From positions 124,001 through 188,000 of the forward strand of contig NZ_STGU01000008.1 in assembly GCF_004912135.1 (NCBI RefSeq): DNA of 64,000 bases. The letters are read 5' to 3'. A program made the position numbers and the translations under genes. The DNA comes from Rhizobium rosettiformans W3. Its GTDB lineage: Bacteria; Pseudomonadota; Alphaproteobacteria; Rhizobiales; Rhizobiaceae. Of this stretch, positions 25,081-33,310 are shown piece after piece (position 1 is the stretch's first letter; each line of letters begins with the position of its first letter). The notes below the pieces were generated by a model. It was not told the DNA's origin. It searched no databases and saw only the letters and a program-made list of their open reading frames with translations.

Positions 25081-26120
25081 GCACTGCGAAGACCGCCGCA
25101 GCCCCTATCTCCTTTTCACGCGCCGGAGCAGCCGGTAGCCGCGTGGTCTGGCTGCTGGCACTTTTCGCCGCCGTGGGCATTCTCGCGCTTGCCTCGCTGA
25201 TGATCGGCACGCGAGATGTGCCTCTTGCGGAAGTCCTCTCGGCGTTGCGCGGCGAAACGCAGACCATAGCCCAGGCCGCCGTGTCGGCACGCATACCCCG
25301 AACTGTCTTGGCCCTCCTGGCCGGAGCAGCGCTGGGACTCGCAGGCGCCGTCATGCAGGGCGTCACGCGCAATCCGCTGGCCGATCCCGGCATTCTCGGC
25401 GTCAATATCGGCGCCTCGCTTGCGGTCGTCATTGGTATCGCCTGGGTCGGCATCACCTCCTCTCAGGCCTTCGTCTGGACCGCGATAGCAGGCGCTGGAA
25501 TGACGGCAGTCTTCGTCTACCTCATCGCGTCACTCGGTCGTGGCGGCGCAACCCCGCTCAAGCTTGCGCTCGCGGGTGCGGCAACCTCGATCGCCTTCTC
25601 CTCCCTGGTCATCGCCGTCGTCCTGCCGCGAGCCGACATCGCAGGCGGCATCCGCTCCTGGCAGATCGGTGGCGTCGGCGGCGCCACATTCGACCGCATG
25701 CTGCCCGTTCTCGCCTTCTTCGCAGTCGGCTTCCTCATCTGCCTCCTCTCTGCCCGTCGGCTGAACTCCCTGGCACTGGGGGATGAACTGGCAGCAGGTC
25801 TTGGAGACCGTGTCGCCTTCGCCCGTGCCAGCGCCACGCTCGGCGCCATCCTGCTCTGTGGCGCAACGACCGCGCTTTGCGGCCCGATCGGCTTTGTCGG
25901 CCTCGTCGTGCCGCATGCATGCCGCCTATTGGTCGGTCCGGACCATCGCTGGCTCCTGCCCTTCTCAGCCCTTGGCGGTGCAGCCCTTCTCACCGCGAGC
26001 GATATCGCCGGCCGTATCGCCGCACGCCCGGCCGAACTCGATGTCGGTATCGTCACGGCGCTGATCGGAGGTCCCTTCTTCATCCACATCGTCCGCCGGC
26101 AGAAGGTCAGGGACCTGTGA
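25077..26120 (+). CDS. Iron-siderophore ABC permease (FecCD family), first subunit
   Basis: A 347-aa inner-membrane permease with about nine to ten membrane segments. Family motifs include RIPRTVLALLAGAALGLAGA, then VMQGVTRNPLADPGILGVN and GPIGFVGLVVPHACRLLVGP. It starts in an ATGA overlap with the binding-protein gene and ends in a GTGA overlap with the second permease, so the operon is tightly coupled. It moves ferric siderophore from the periplasm into the cytoplasm as a heterodimer with the next subunit. Confidence 0.92.
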   Translation: MSTAKTAAAPISFSRAGAAGSRVVWLLALFAAVGILALASLMIGTRDVPLAEVLSALRGETQTIAQAAVSARIPRTVLALLAGAALGLAGAVMQGVTRNPLADPGILGVNIGASLAVVIGIAWVGITSSQAFVWTAIAGAGMTAVFVYLIASLGRGGATPLKLALAGAATSIAFSSLVIAVVLPRADIAGGIRSWQIGGVGGATFDRMLPVLAFFAVGFLICLLSARRLNSLALGDELAAGLGDRVAFARASATLGAILLCGATTALCGPIGFVGLVVPHACRLLVGPDHRWLLPFSALGGAALLTASDIAGRIAARPAELDVGIVTALIGGPFFIHIVRRQKVRDL

Positions 26121-27172
26121 CCGCGTCTTTCATCTCCACCTCCAGCGCGGCCACGCAGCGGTTCGCCGCATCTCGCCGTAGCGACCTTCGAAAGCGGCGC
26201 CTTCTGCTCGGCGCCATGACCTTGGCCATCGCGGCGATCGTCTTCGCCAGTCTCGTGATCGGCCGATCCCTCACGCCGCCGGCAGATGTCATCCGCGTTC
26301 TGCTCGGTGAGGCGGTTCCGGGCGCAAGCTTCACCGTCGGCCAGTTGCGGCTGCCACGGGCTCTGACGGCACTGGCCGCTGGCATGAGTTTTGGCCTTGG
26401 CGGAGCAGCCTTCCAGACCATGCTACGAAACCCGCTGGCAAGCCCGGATATCATCGGCATCAGTTCTGGTGCCAGCGCCGCCGCCGTCTTTGCAATCGTC
26501 GTCCTGTCGATGAGCGGCCCTGCCGTTTCGATCCTGGCCATTGCGGCCGGGCTTGGCGTCGCAATCCTCGTCTACGGCCTCTCCGCCCGTGACGGTGTCG
26601 CCGGTCCGCGCCTCATCCTTGTCGGCATCGGCGTCTCCGCTATGCTCGAAAGCATCATCGCCTATGTCCTGACCCGTGCCCCCGGCTTCACGCTCCAGGA
26701 AGCATTGCGCTGGCTGACCGGCAGTCTGAATGGCGCGCAGATGGAACAACTCCTTCCCCTGCTCCTGTCTCTGATCGTCTTCGGTGGCATCCTGTTCATG
26801 AAAGCGCAGGATCTGGAGGCGATGCGCGCCGGCGAAGAGACCGCAGCAGCCCTTGGCGTCAATGTCGGCCTCGTCAGGATCCTTGTGATTGTCTCGGCCG
26901 TCGGGCTGATTGCGACCGCCACCGCCGTCACTGGCCCGATTGCCTTCGTCGCCTTCCTGACCGGGCCGATTGCGGCCCGCACCATCGGTCGGCGTGGCTC
27001 CATACTCCTGCCATCGGCCCTTGTCGGCGCCGGCCTCGTCCTCATCGGCGATCTCGTCGGCCAGTTTCTCCTGCCCGGCCGCTACCCCGTGGGCGTGGTG
27101 ACCGGCGCCCTCGGCGCACCCTATCTCATCCTGCTGATCATCAGCGTCAACCGCGCGGGAGGTAAGTCGTGA
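26117..27172 (+). CDS. Iron-siderophore ABC permease (FecCD family), second subunit
   Basis: A 351-aa inner-membrane permease. Motifs RLPRALTALAAGMSFGLGGA, then FQTMLRNPLASPDIIGISSG and GPIAFVAFLTGPIA fit the FecD/FhuB-C group. I chose the GTG at 26117 because it overlaps the previous stop (GTGA) and gives a family-length protein; the frame stays open to 25877, but that part shadows the first permease. It overlaps the ATPase gene start by 4 bases. Confidence 0.91.
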   Translation: MTASFISTSSAATQRFAASRRSDLRKRRLLLGAMTLAIAAIVFASLVIGRSLTPPADVIRVLLGEAVPGASFTVGQLRLPRALTALAAGMSFGLGGAAFQTMLRNPLASPDIIGISSGASAAAVFAIVVLSMSGPAVSILAIAAGLGVAILVYGLSARDGVAGPRLILVGIGVSAMLESIIAYVLTRAPGFTLQEALRWLTGSLNGAQMEQLLPLLLSLIVFGGILFMKAQDLEAMRAGEETAAALGVNVGLVRILVIVSAVGLIATATAVTGPIAFVAFLTGPIAARTIGRRGSILLPSALVGAGLVLIGDLVGQFLLPGRYPVGVVTGALGAPYLILLIISVNRAGGKS

Positions 27173-27990
27173 CGGACACACGTCTCGAAGCCCGGAACCT
27201 GTCGGCCGGCTACGGAAAGAACCTCGTTCTGGAGGAACTCGACCTCGAAGTGCCGACCGGCCAGATCACCGCCATCGTCGGCGCCAATGCCTGCGGCAAG
27301 TCCACCTTGCTGAAGGCCATGTCGCGGCTGATCGCGCCTCGCAACGGCGAGGTCGTGCTTGATGGTCAGGCCATCCATCGGGTGCCGACGCGCGAACTCG
27401 CGCGCAAGCTCGGCGTCCTGCCACAGTCGCCGGTGACCCCTGAAGGCATCACCGTTGCCGATCTCGTCAGCCGTGGCCGTCATCCGCATCACGGCCTCTT
27501 CGCGCGCTGGACAAGCGCCGATGACGAGGCCGTTGCCGCCGCACTCGAAGCGACCCAGACGCTCGCGCTCTCGGATCGTCCGCTGGACGAACTCTCCGGT
27601 GGCCAGCGGCAGAGAGTTTGGATCGCCATGGCACTGGCACAGGAAACCGAAATCCTGCTGCTCGATGAGCCCACCACCTTTCTCGACATCAACCATCAGG
27701 TCGAGGTGCTCGATCTTTTGACCGATCTCAACCGTAGCCGCGGCACGACGATCGTGATGGTGCTGCACGACCTGAACCTCGCCGCGCGCTATGCCGATCA
27801 CCTCGTCGCCATGCTCGCCGGTCGCCCGCATCTGACCGGACGGCCGGAGGAAGTCTTAAGCGAAGCCATGGTCCGCGATGTCTTCGGCATCGAAAGCCGC
27901 ATCATGACCGATCCCACCTCTCAAAGGCCGATGATGTTGCCGATCGGCCGTCATCATGCCCGCGCGCAACAGTCCTCAATCGGAGCCTGA
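27169..27990 (+). CDS. Iron-siderophore ABC ATP-binding protein (FecE/FhuC type)
   Basis: A 273-aa ATPase. Walker A is GANACGKST (the Ala-Cys form common in this group), the signature LSGGQRQRVWIAMALAQ, Walker B ILLLDEPTTFLD, and switch His in MVLHDLNLAARYADH. The GTG start at 27169 overlaps the permease stop. It energises the permease pair just upstream. Confidence 0.93.
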   Translation: MTDTRLEARNLSAGYGKNLVLEELDLEVPTGQITAIVGANACGKSTLLKAMSRLIAPRNGEVVLDGQAIHRVPTRELARKLGVLPQSPVTPEGITVADLVSRGRHPHHGLFARWTSADDEAVAAALEATQTLALSDRPLDELSGGQRQRVWIAMALAQETEILLLDEPTTFLDINHQVEVLDLLTDLNRSRGTTIVMVLHDLNLAARYADHLVAMLAGRPHLTGRPEEVLSEAMVRDVFGIESRIMTDPTSQRPMMLPIGRHHARAQQSSIGA

Positions 27991-27993
27991 ACC

Positions 27994-29067
27994 ATGACCG
28001 ACCTCCAATCCTTCGAGCTGTCCGGTATCGCCCGCCCCGTTAACGTGACGGCCATGCTGGACGAGATCTGCGAGCATTTCGTCGAACATGCGGAAGTCAC
28101 CCGCCAGGAAGACAAGGCCGTTCTGTCCTCGTCCCACGCACGGATCGAGCTTCTACCGAAGCCGGATCATCTGGAGATCCGTCTCGCCTGCGGCAGCGAC
28201 GAAGAGCTGGAATCGACCCGCACGATGTTTGCCGAGCATCTCTACTATTTTGCCGGCGAAGAACCTTTCTCGCTCGATTGGTCGAAGCCTGCCCCGAAGG
28301 TCCAGCCGGCCAATCTTCAGGAAGCTTTCGTGGTCTCGACCGCGCAGGTGACGCCCAGAATGCTGCGGGTGACACTGTCAGTCGAAGATGTCACGCCGTT
28401 CGTCGATGGCGACATCCACGTCCGCCTGCTCGTACCACCCCATGGGCGCGCCCCGGTCTGGCCGACCTTGCGGGCCGATGGACGCATCGACTGGCCGAAG
28501 GGTGAGGACAAACTTCTCGTGCGCATCTACACGATCCGCTCGGTCGATGCGGCACAAGGCCAGATCACGATCGATTTCTTCCAGCATCCCGCAGAAGGTG
28601 TCAGCACACCGGGCGCCGACTTCGCCCGCGACGCAATTGCGGGAACACGGGTTGCCATCATCGGGCCCGGCGGCGGCAGCTTGCCGGAGGCTGGGAAGAT
28701 CCTCTTTGCCGGTGACGAAAGCGCCCTTCCCGCCATCGCCCGCATGATCGAGGAAGCATCTCCCGGAACCCAGATCACGGCGATCATCGAAGTGGAGAAC
28801 AAGGCCGAAGAGCAGACGATCGTCAGCCATGCGGACTTCAGCATCGAATGGCTGCACCGCGGATCCTATGCCGAAGGCACCAAGAACCAGCTTGCCGAGC
28901 GCGCCAAGGCCGCGATCGATCGCATGCCGGCGGATAGCTATGTCTGGTTCGCGGCTGAAAAAGCTGCGATGCGCAGCGTCAAGGCGCATCTGGCCTCGCG
29001 CGGCCACGACCGCAAGCGCCAATACGTCGCCTGGTATTGGGAAGAGGGCAAGCACGCCGACGAGTGA
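27994..29067 (+). CDS. DUF2218-SIP fusion, siderophore-interacting ferric reductase
   Basis: A 357-aa cytoplasmic protein beginning three bases after the ATPase stop. The first roughly 100 residues fit a DUF2218-like domain (EICEHFVEHAEV, then ARIELLPKPDHLEIRL and LYYFAGEEPF). The rest is a siderophore-interacting FAD domain (VTPRMLRVTLSVED, RIYTIRSVDAAQGQITIDF, FAGDESALPAIARMIEE) with an NAD(P)H-binding C-terminal half ending VAWYWEEGKH. SIP proteins reduce ferric siderophore to release Fe(II) after import, so this enzyme completes the pathway of this operon. The role of the N-terminal domain is not known to me. Confidence 0.87.
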   Translation: MTDLQSFELSGIARPVNVTAMLDEICEHFVEHAEVTRQEDKAVLSSSHARIELLPKPDHLEIRLACGSDEELESTRTMFAEHLYYFAGEEPFSLDWSKPAPKVQPANLQEAFVVSTAQVTPRMLRVTLSVEDVTPFVDGDIHVRLLVPPHGRAPVWPTLRADGRIDWPKGEDKLLVRIYTIRSVDAAQGQITIDFFQHPAEGVSTPGADFARDAIAGTRVAIIGPGGGSLPEAGKILFAGDESALPAIARMIEEASPGTQITAIIEVENKAEEQTIVSHADFSIEWLHRGSYAEGTKNQLAERAKAAIDRMPADSYVWFAAEKAAMRSVKAHLASRGHDRKRQYVAWYWEEGKHADE

Positions 29068-29115
29068 TGCGTGGCCCAAGGGTCGGCTCACAGATGAAGC
29101 CGGCTTACTGGTCAG

Positions 29116-30381
29116 TCATGCCGTGCCCTGGATCAGGATCGCGCGGAAGTCGTTGACATTGGTGAGGGTCGGCCCGGTCACCACCTGGGCATCGATCTCA
29201 GCAAAGAAGGAATGCGCGTCGTTCCACTGGAGCGCATCTTGCGGGTCGATCCCTCTTGCCGCTGCTTTTTCCAGCGTATCAGGCCCGATCACGGCACCAG
29301 CAACCTCTGCGGCCCCGTCCACGCCGTCCGTATCACAAGCGAGCGCATGGATACCCTTGGCGCCACCGAGCGCGATGGCAAGCGCCAGGCAGAACTCGGC
29401 ATTCGGCCCGCCGACGCCATCTCCCCGGCGCGTGACCGTCAGCTCGCCGCCGGACAGGAGCAGGATGGGCGGATCACCAACTTGCATGGAGCGTTGAAGG
29501 GCAATGGCCTCGCGGGCCTGCGCTGCCGCGACGGTCCGCGCCTCGCCCTCCAACGCATCCCCGAGCAGGCGCACGTCGCAACCTTCAATCCTGGCCAAAG
29601 CCGCCGCAGCCTCGAGCGATTGGCGAGGCGCTGCGTAAATCACGTTCTTCGTGCGCGAAAGGCGCGGATCGTCAGGTGCGATAACGCCTGAGCCTTTCTT
29701 GAGCGCGTCTTTCACGGAGGCGGGAACCTCGACCTGCCATTGCTCGATCACCGCCAGCGCATCCGCCGGCGTCGATGGATCACCGACGGTCGGGCCTGAA
29801 CCGATAAAGGCTGGATCGTCCCCCGGCACATCGGAAATGATCAATGCCAGCAGGTCCGCCGGCCAGGCAGCGGCCGCCAATTGGCCACCCTTGACCCGGC
29901 TTAAGTGCTTGCGCAGCGTGTTCATGCGGTCGATCGGGGCGCCGGACGCCAGGAGTGCCTGATTGACCGCCTGCTTCTCCGCCAGCGACACGCCGGGTAC
30001 CGGTTGCACGAGCAGGGCCGACGCGCCGCCCGAAATCAGCGCCAGAACGAAATCCCCCTCTTGAGCGCTGTCTGCGAGGGACAGCATCCGTGCCGTCGCC
30101 TCCAGTCCCGCGGCATCCGGCACCGGATGAGCCGCCTCGACGATCTCGATACCCTGGCAAGGTCTTGCATAGCCGTAGCGGGTGATGACGAGTCCCTCGC
30201 AGGGTCCCCAGGCCGCCTCGACGGCTTCCGCCATGCGGGCACTGGCCTTGCCGGCACCGACGACAATGATCCGGCCCTTTGGCGTCTCCGGCAGAAAATC
30301 CTTCAGTGACCGCATTGGATCGGCCACCTCGACCGCACGGTCGAAGAGTTGTCGCAGAAACGGTTCGGCTTGCTCGATCAT
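29116..30381 (-). CDS. Glycerate 2-kinase, MOFRL family (GckA/TtuD type)
   Basis: A 421-aa cytoplasmic kinase of the glycerate 2-kinase family, converting D-glycerate to 2-phosphoglycerate with ATP. Family features are IIVVGAGKASARMAEAVE near residue 40, EAAHPVPDAAGLEATARML, ALISGGASALLVQPVPG, and the C-terminal MOFRL part with SGGELTVTRRGDGVGGPNAE and ACDTDGVDGAAEVAGAV. I chose the ATG at 30381, preceded by AAGG; the open frame further upstream overlaps the TetR gene end. It follows the TetR gene by 28 bases. Glycerate made from serine or glycine would be its substrate, which fits the demethylase genes nearby. Confidence 0.88.
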   Translation of the reverse strand: MIEQAEPFLRQLFDRAVEVADPMRSLKDFLPETPKGRIIVVGAGKASARMAEAVEAAWGPCEGLVITRYGYARPCQGIEIVEAAHPVPDAAGLEATARMLSLADSAQEGDFVLALISGGASALLVQPVPGVSLAEKQAVNQALLASGAPIDRMNTLRKHLSRVKGGQLAAAAWPADLLALIISDVPGDDPAFIGSGPTVGDPSTPADALAVIEQWQVEVPASVKDALKKGSGVIAPDDPRLSRTKNVIYAAPRQSLEAAAALARIEGCDVRLLGDALEGEARTVAAAQAREAIALQRSMQVGDPPILLLSGGELTVTRRGDGVGGPNAEFCLALAIALGGAKGIHALACDTDGVDGAAEVAGAVIGPDTLEKAAARGIDPQDALQWNDAHSFFAEIDAQVVTGPTLTNVNDFRAILIQGTA

Positions 30382-30409
30382 ACCTTGTCCCTTGCCGCCC
30401 CGATCCTGG

Positions 30410-31033
30410 TCAGCCCGCTTTGTGCCGCGCCAGGAAACGGTCCATTTCCCGCGGCTCGGGTGCCGTGCCCGTGAAGATCGCCACATATTCCGGAATGCGC
30501 TTCAATCGCAGATCGAGGTCTTCCTCGGTCTGCATGGAGATATAGCCGATCTGCACGAGATAAAGCGTCCGGGCTCTGACATCCGCAGCAACAGGCTCAT
30601 GGCCGAAACGTTCGAACATGCGCCCCAGCGCTGCAAGGCGTGCGTTGTCAGCGGCCTGCACCTCTCTTAGGATCTCTTCCGATTGCAGCGCCCAGCTCCG
30701 GATGGCGAATTCGAATTTGGCGTCGAAGAGGTCCCTGTCGAGCCAGCAATCAAACACGTTGAGCGTCGCTTCCGCGATGCTTTCCGCATAGGCTTCCGCC
30801 TGGCGGATCAGATTGCCGGTGTTCTTGTCCCGCCACCGCGCGATCAAAGCCGCCAGCAGTTCCTCGCGATCCCTGAAGAACCAGTAGAAGCTGGTCCGCG
30901 AAAGCTTCAGCCGTTTGGCGAGCGGCAGGATCTTGACCGCATCCACCCCGCCTTCGAGCAAGGCGTCATAGGCAGCCTCGAGCCACCCGTCGATTGAACC
31001 ACGCCATCCAGTGTCGCCCGCGATCTCGTCCAT
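30410..31033 (-). CDS. TetR-family transcriptional regulator
   Basis: A 207-aa repressor with an N-terminal HTH (GVDAVKILPLAKRLKLSRTS, then FYWFFRDREELLAALIARW) and an all-helical ligand domain. It is divergent from the OYE-type demethylase gene and cotranscribed with the glycerate kinase. Two TGTACAT copies lie in the divergent promoter region. Control of the demethylase and glycerate kinase genes is a reasonable inference. The ligand is unknown. Confidence 0.88.
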   Translation of the reverse strand: MDEIAGDTGWRGSIDGWLEAAYDALLEGGVDAVKILPLAKRLKLSRTSFYWFFRDREELLAALIARWRDKNTGNLIRQAEAYAESIAEATLNVFDCWLDRDLFDAKFEFAIRSWALQSEEILREVQAADNARLAALGRMFERFGHEPVAADVRARTLYLVQIGYISMQTEEDLDLRLKRIPEYVAIFTGTAPEPREMDRFLARHKAG

Positions 31034-31085
31034 CTCCCTGTCCTAGAACAGCACGCGGAACGACGCAACGCTGCAGCAGGTGAAT

Positions 31086-31123
31086 TGTACATGGCCGTAC
31101 GTAAAATTGACATAGGTGTACAT
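31086..31123. promoter_or_regulatory. Candidate TetR operator: paired TGTACAT sites
   Basis: TGTACAT occurs at 31086-31092 and 31117-31123, 31 bases apart (about three helical turns), between the TetR gene and the divergent demethylase gene. TGTACA is itself palindromic, and a further GTAC lies at 31097-31100. Binding by the adjacent TetR protein is inferred. Confidence 0.4.
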
Positions 31124-31161
31124 TTCAGCTTAGCATGCCGCATCCTCGAACGGAGCGCGCC

Positions 31162-33198
31162 ATGTCCAACGATCCCCTGCTGCAACCCTTCCAGCTGAAG
31201 CACCTCACGCTGAGGAACCGCATCATCGTCACCTCGCATGAGCCGGCCTATCCGGAAGACGGCATGCCGAAGGAGCGTTACCGCGCCTACACCGTGGAGC
31301 GCGCAAAGGGCGGCGTGGCGCTCACCATGACGGCAGGCTCCGCGGCGGTCTCGAAGGACAGCCCGCCGGTGTTCAACAACCTGCTGGCCTACAAGGACGA
31401 GATCGTTCCCTGGGTGCGCGAGATGACCGATGCCGTTCACGAGGCCGGCGCTGCCATCATGATCCAGCTCACGCATCTTGGCCGACGGACCCGCTGGGAC
31501 AAGGGAGACTGGCTGCCGGTCGTTGCCCCCTCTCATCTTCGCGAGCCGGCGCACCGCGCCTATCCGAAAAAGATCGAGGACTGGGATATCGAGCGCATCA
31601 TCAAGGACTTCGCCGACGCGGCCGAGCGCATGAAGGCCGGCGGCATGGACGGCGTTGAACTCGAAGCCTATGGCCACCTGATCGATCAGTTCGCGTCACC
31701 GCTGACCAACGAGCTCGACGGCCCCTATGGCGGCGCGCTGGAAAACCGCATGAAGTTCTGTTTCGACGTCTTCTCGGCGATCCGAAAACGGGTGGGCGAG
31801 GATTTCATTCTGGGCGTGCGCTACACGGCCGACGAACAGCTGAAGGGCGGCACGAGCAAGGCGGAAGGATTGGAGATTTCCCGCCTGCTGCGCGACAGCG
31901 GCCTGATCGATTACCTCAATGTCGTGCGCGGCCATATCGACACCGACCCCGGGCTGACGGACCTCATCCCCATTCAGGGCATGGCCAATTCCCCGCACCT
32001 CGATTTTGCCGGCGAAATCCGTGCCGCGACCAATTTCCCGACCTTTCACGCGGCCAAGATCCCCGACGTCGCGACGGCGCGCCACGCCATTGCGGCCGGC
32101 AAGGTGGATATGGTCGGCATGACCCGCGCGCACATGACCGACCCCCACATCGTCCGCAAGATCATGGAGAAGCGCGAGGAAGACATCCGCCCCTGCGTCG
32201 GCGCCAACTACTGTCTCGACCGCATCTATCAGGGTGGCGCGGCCTACTGCATTCACAACGCGGTAACCGGACGTGAACTGTCCCTGCCGCACGAGATCCC
32301 GAAGGCAGAGAGCCGCCGCAAGATCGTGATTGTCGGCACCGGCCCCGGCGGCATGGAAGCCGCGCGTGTCGCGGCCGAGCGCGGTCACGAGGTCGTTGTC
32401 TTCGAGGCGGCCGACAAACCCGGCGGCCAGATCCGCCTGACCGCCCAGAGCCCGCGCCGGCGCGAGATGATCAGCATCATCGACTGGCGCATGGCGCAGT
32501 GCGAGAAGCTGGGCGTCACCTTTCACTTCAACACCTGGGCGGATGCTGGCACCGTGCTGGCAGAGCAGCCGGACGTCGTGGTGATCGCCACGGGCGGCAT
32601 GGCGCATACGGAGGTGCTGGAGGAAGGAAACGAGCTTGTGGTCTCCGCCTGGGACATCATCTCGGGCGACGTGAAGCCCGGCACAAACGTGCTCATCTTC
32701 GACGACGCCGGCGATCATTCGGGTCTTCAGGCCGCCGAGATCATCGCCGCGACCGGCGCGAAGGTCGAGATCATGACACCGGATCGCTCCTTCGCGCCCG
32801 AAGTCATGGCCATGAACCTTGTTCCCTACATGCGCTCGCTGCAACAGAAGGACGTCACTTTCACCGTGACCTTCCGCCTGCAATCCGTAACGCGCGACGG
32901 CAATCGCCTGGCGGCCCAGGTCGGCAGCGACTATGGCGGCATCGATCAAACCCGCTTCGTCGACCAGGTCGTCGTCAACAACGGCACCCTTCCGCTCGAC
33001 GACCTCTATTTCGAATTGAAGGGGCTCTCCTCCAACGGCGGGGAAGTCTCCTATGACGATCTCATTGCCGGCAATCCGCAGCGCGTGGTGCGTAACCCTG
33101 AAGGCACATTCCAGCTGTTCCGGATCGGCGATGCAGTCGCCGCCCGCAACACCCATGCCGCCATCCATGACGCCCTGCGGCTGGTGAAAGATCTGTAG
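31162..33198 (+). CDS. OYE-type NADH:flavin oxidoreductase/FAD fusion, N-methyl amine demethylase type (DgcA/Stc4-like)
   Basis: A 678-aa protein built like trimethylamine dehydrogenase and 2,4-dienoyl-CoA reductase: an FMN TIM barrel (about 1-340), a cysteine region, then an FAD/NAD(P) module starting KIVIVGTGPGGMEAARVAAE near 390. I chose the ATG at 31162 (CGGAG upstream) over 31135. Architecture and length match DgcA and N-methylproline demethylase (Stc4), which remove methyl groups from dimethylglycine or N-methylproline. The cluster region reads C345-VGA-NY-C351 and C363, so Ala348 replaces the usual second cysteine. A Rieske demethylase and its reductase are encoded next door, consistent with a stepwise betaine-demethylation pathway. 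Confidence 0.8.
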   Translation: MSNDPLLQPFQLKHLTLRNRIIVTSHEPAYPEDGMPKERYRAYTVERAKGGVALTMTAGSAAVSKDSPPVFNNLLAYKDEIVPWVREMTDAVHEAGAAIMIQLTHLGRRTRWDKGDWLPVVAPSHLREPAHRAYPKKIEDWDIERIIKDFADAAERMKAGGMDGVELEAYGHLIDQFASPLTNELDGPYGGALENRMKFCFDVFSAIRKRVGEDFILGVRYTADEQLKGGTSKAEGLEISRLLRDSGLIDYLNVVRGHIDTDPGLTDLIPIQGMANSPHLDFAGEIRAATNFPTFHAAKIPDVATARHAIAAGKVDMVGMTRAHMTDPHIVRKIMEKREEDIRPCVGANYCLDRIYQGGAAYCIHNAVTGRELSLPHEIPKAESRRKIVIVGTGPGGMEAARVAAERGHEVVVFEAADKPGGQIRLTAQSPRRREMISIIDWRMAQCEKLGVTFHFNTWADAGTVLAEQPDVVVIATGGMAHTEVLEEGNELVVSAWDIISGDVKPGTNVLIFDDAGDHSGLQAAEIIAATGAKVEIMTPDRSFAPEVMAMNLVPYMRSLQQKDVTFTVTFRLQSVTRDGNRLAAQVGSDYGGIDQTRFVDQVVVNNGTLPLDDLYFELKGLSSNGGEVSYDDLIAGNPQRVVRNPEGTFQLFRIGDAVAARNTHAAIHDALRLVKDL

Positions 33199-33240
33199 TC
33201 GGCAGAGGCGATCGGCCATCGGCAAGGGAGCCGGTCGACG

Positions 33241-33269
33241 AAAAAGAACGCCCGCGTTAAGCGGGCGTT
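33241..33269 (-). terminator. Rho-independent terminator of the Rieske/reductase operon
   Basis: A perfect 9-bp stem, AACGCCCGC (33247-33255) with GCGGGCGTT (33261-33269), loop of 5. On the minus strand it runs into CTTTTT, giving a proper terminator for the operon ending at 33311. It may also stop plus-strand reading from the demethylase gene. Confidence 0.8.
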
Positions 33270-33310
33270 GAGGTAGGCACGATGCGGGATCGTGGTCCGG
33301 GAGAATGCAC

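Noticed and set aside
31696-33225. Open frame of 509 codons antisense to the OYE-type demethylase
   Set aside because: Shadow; the plus-strand protein has full domain structure and start signals.
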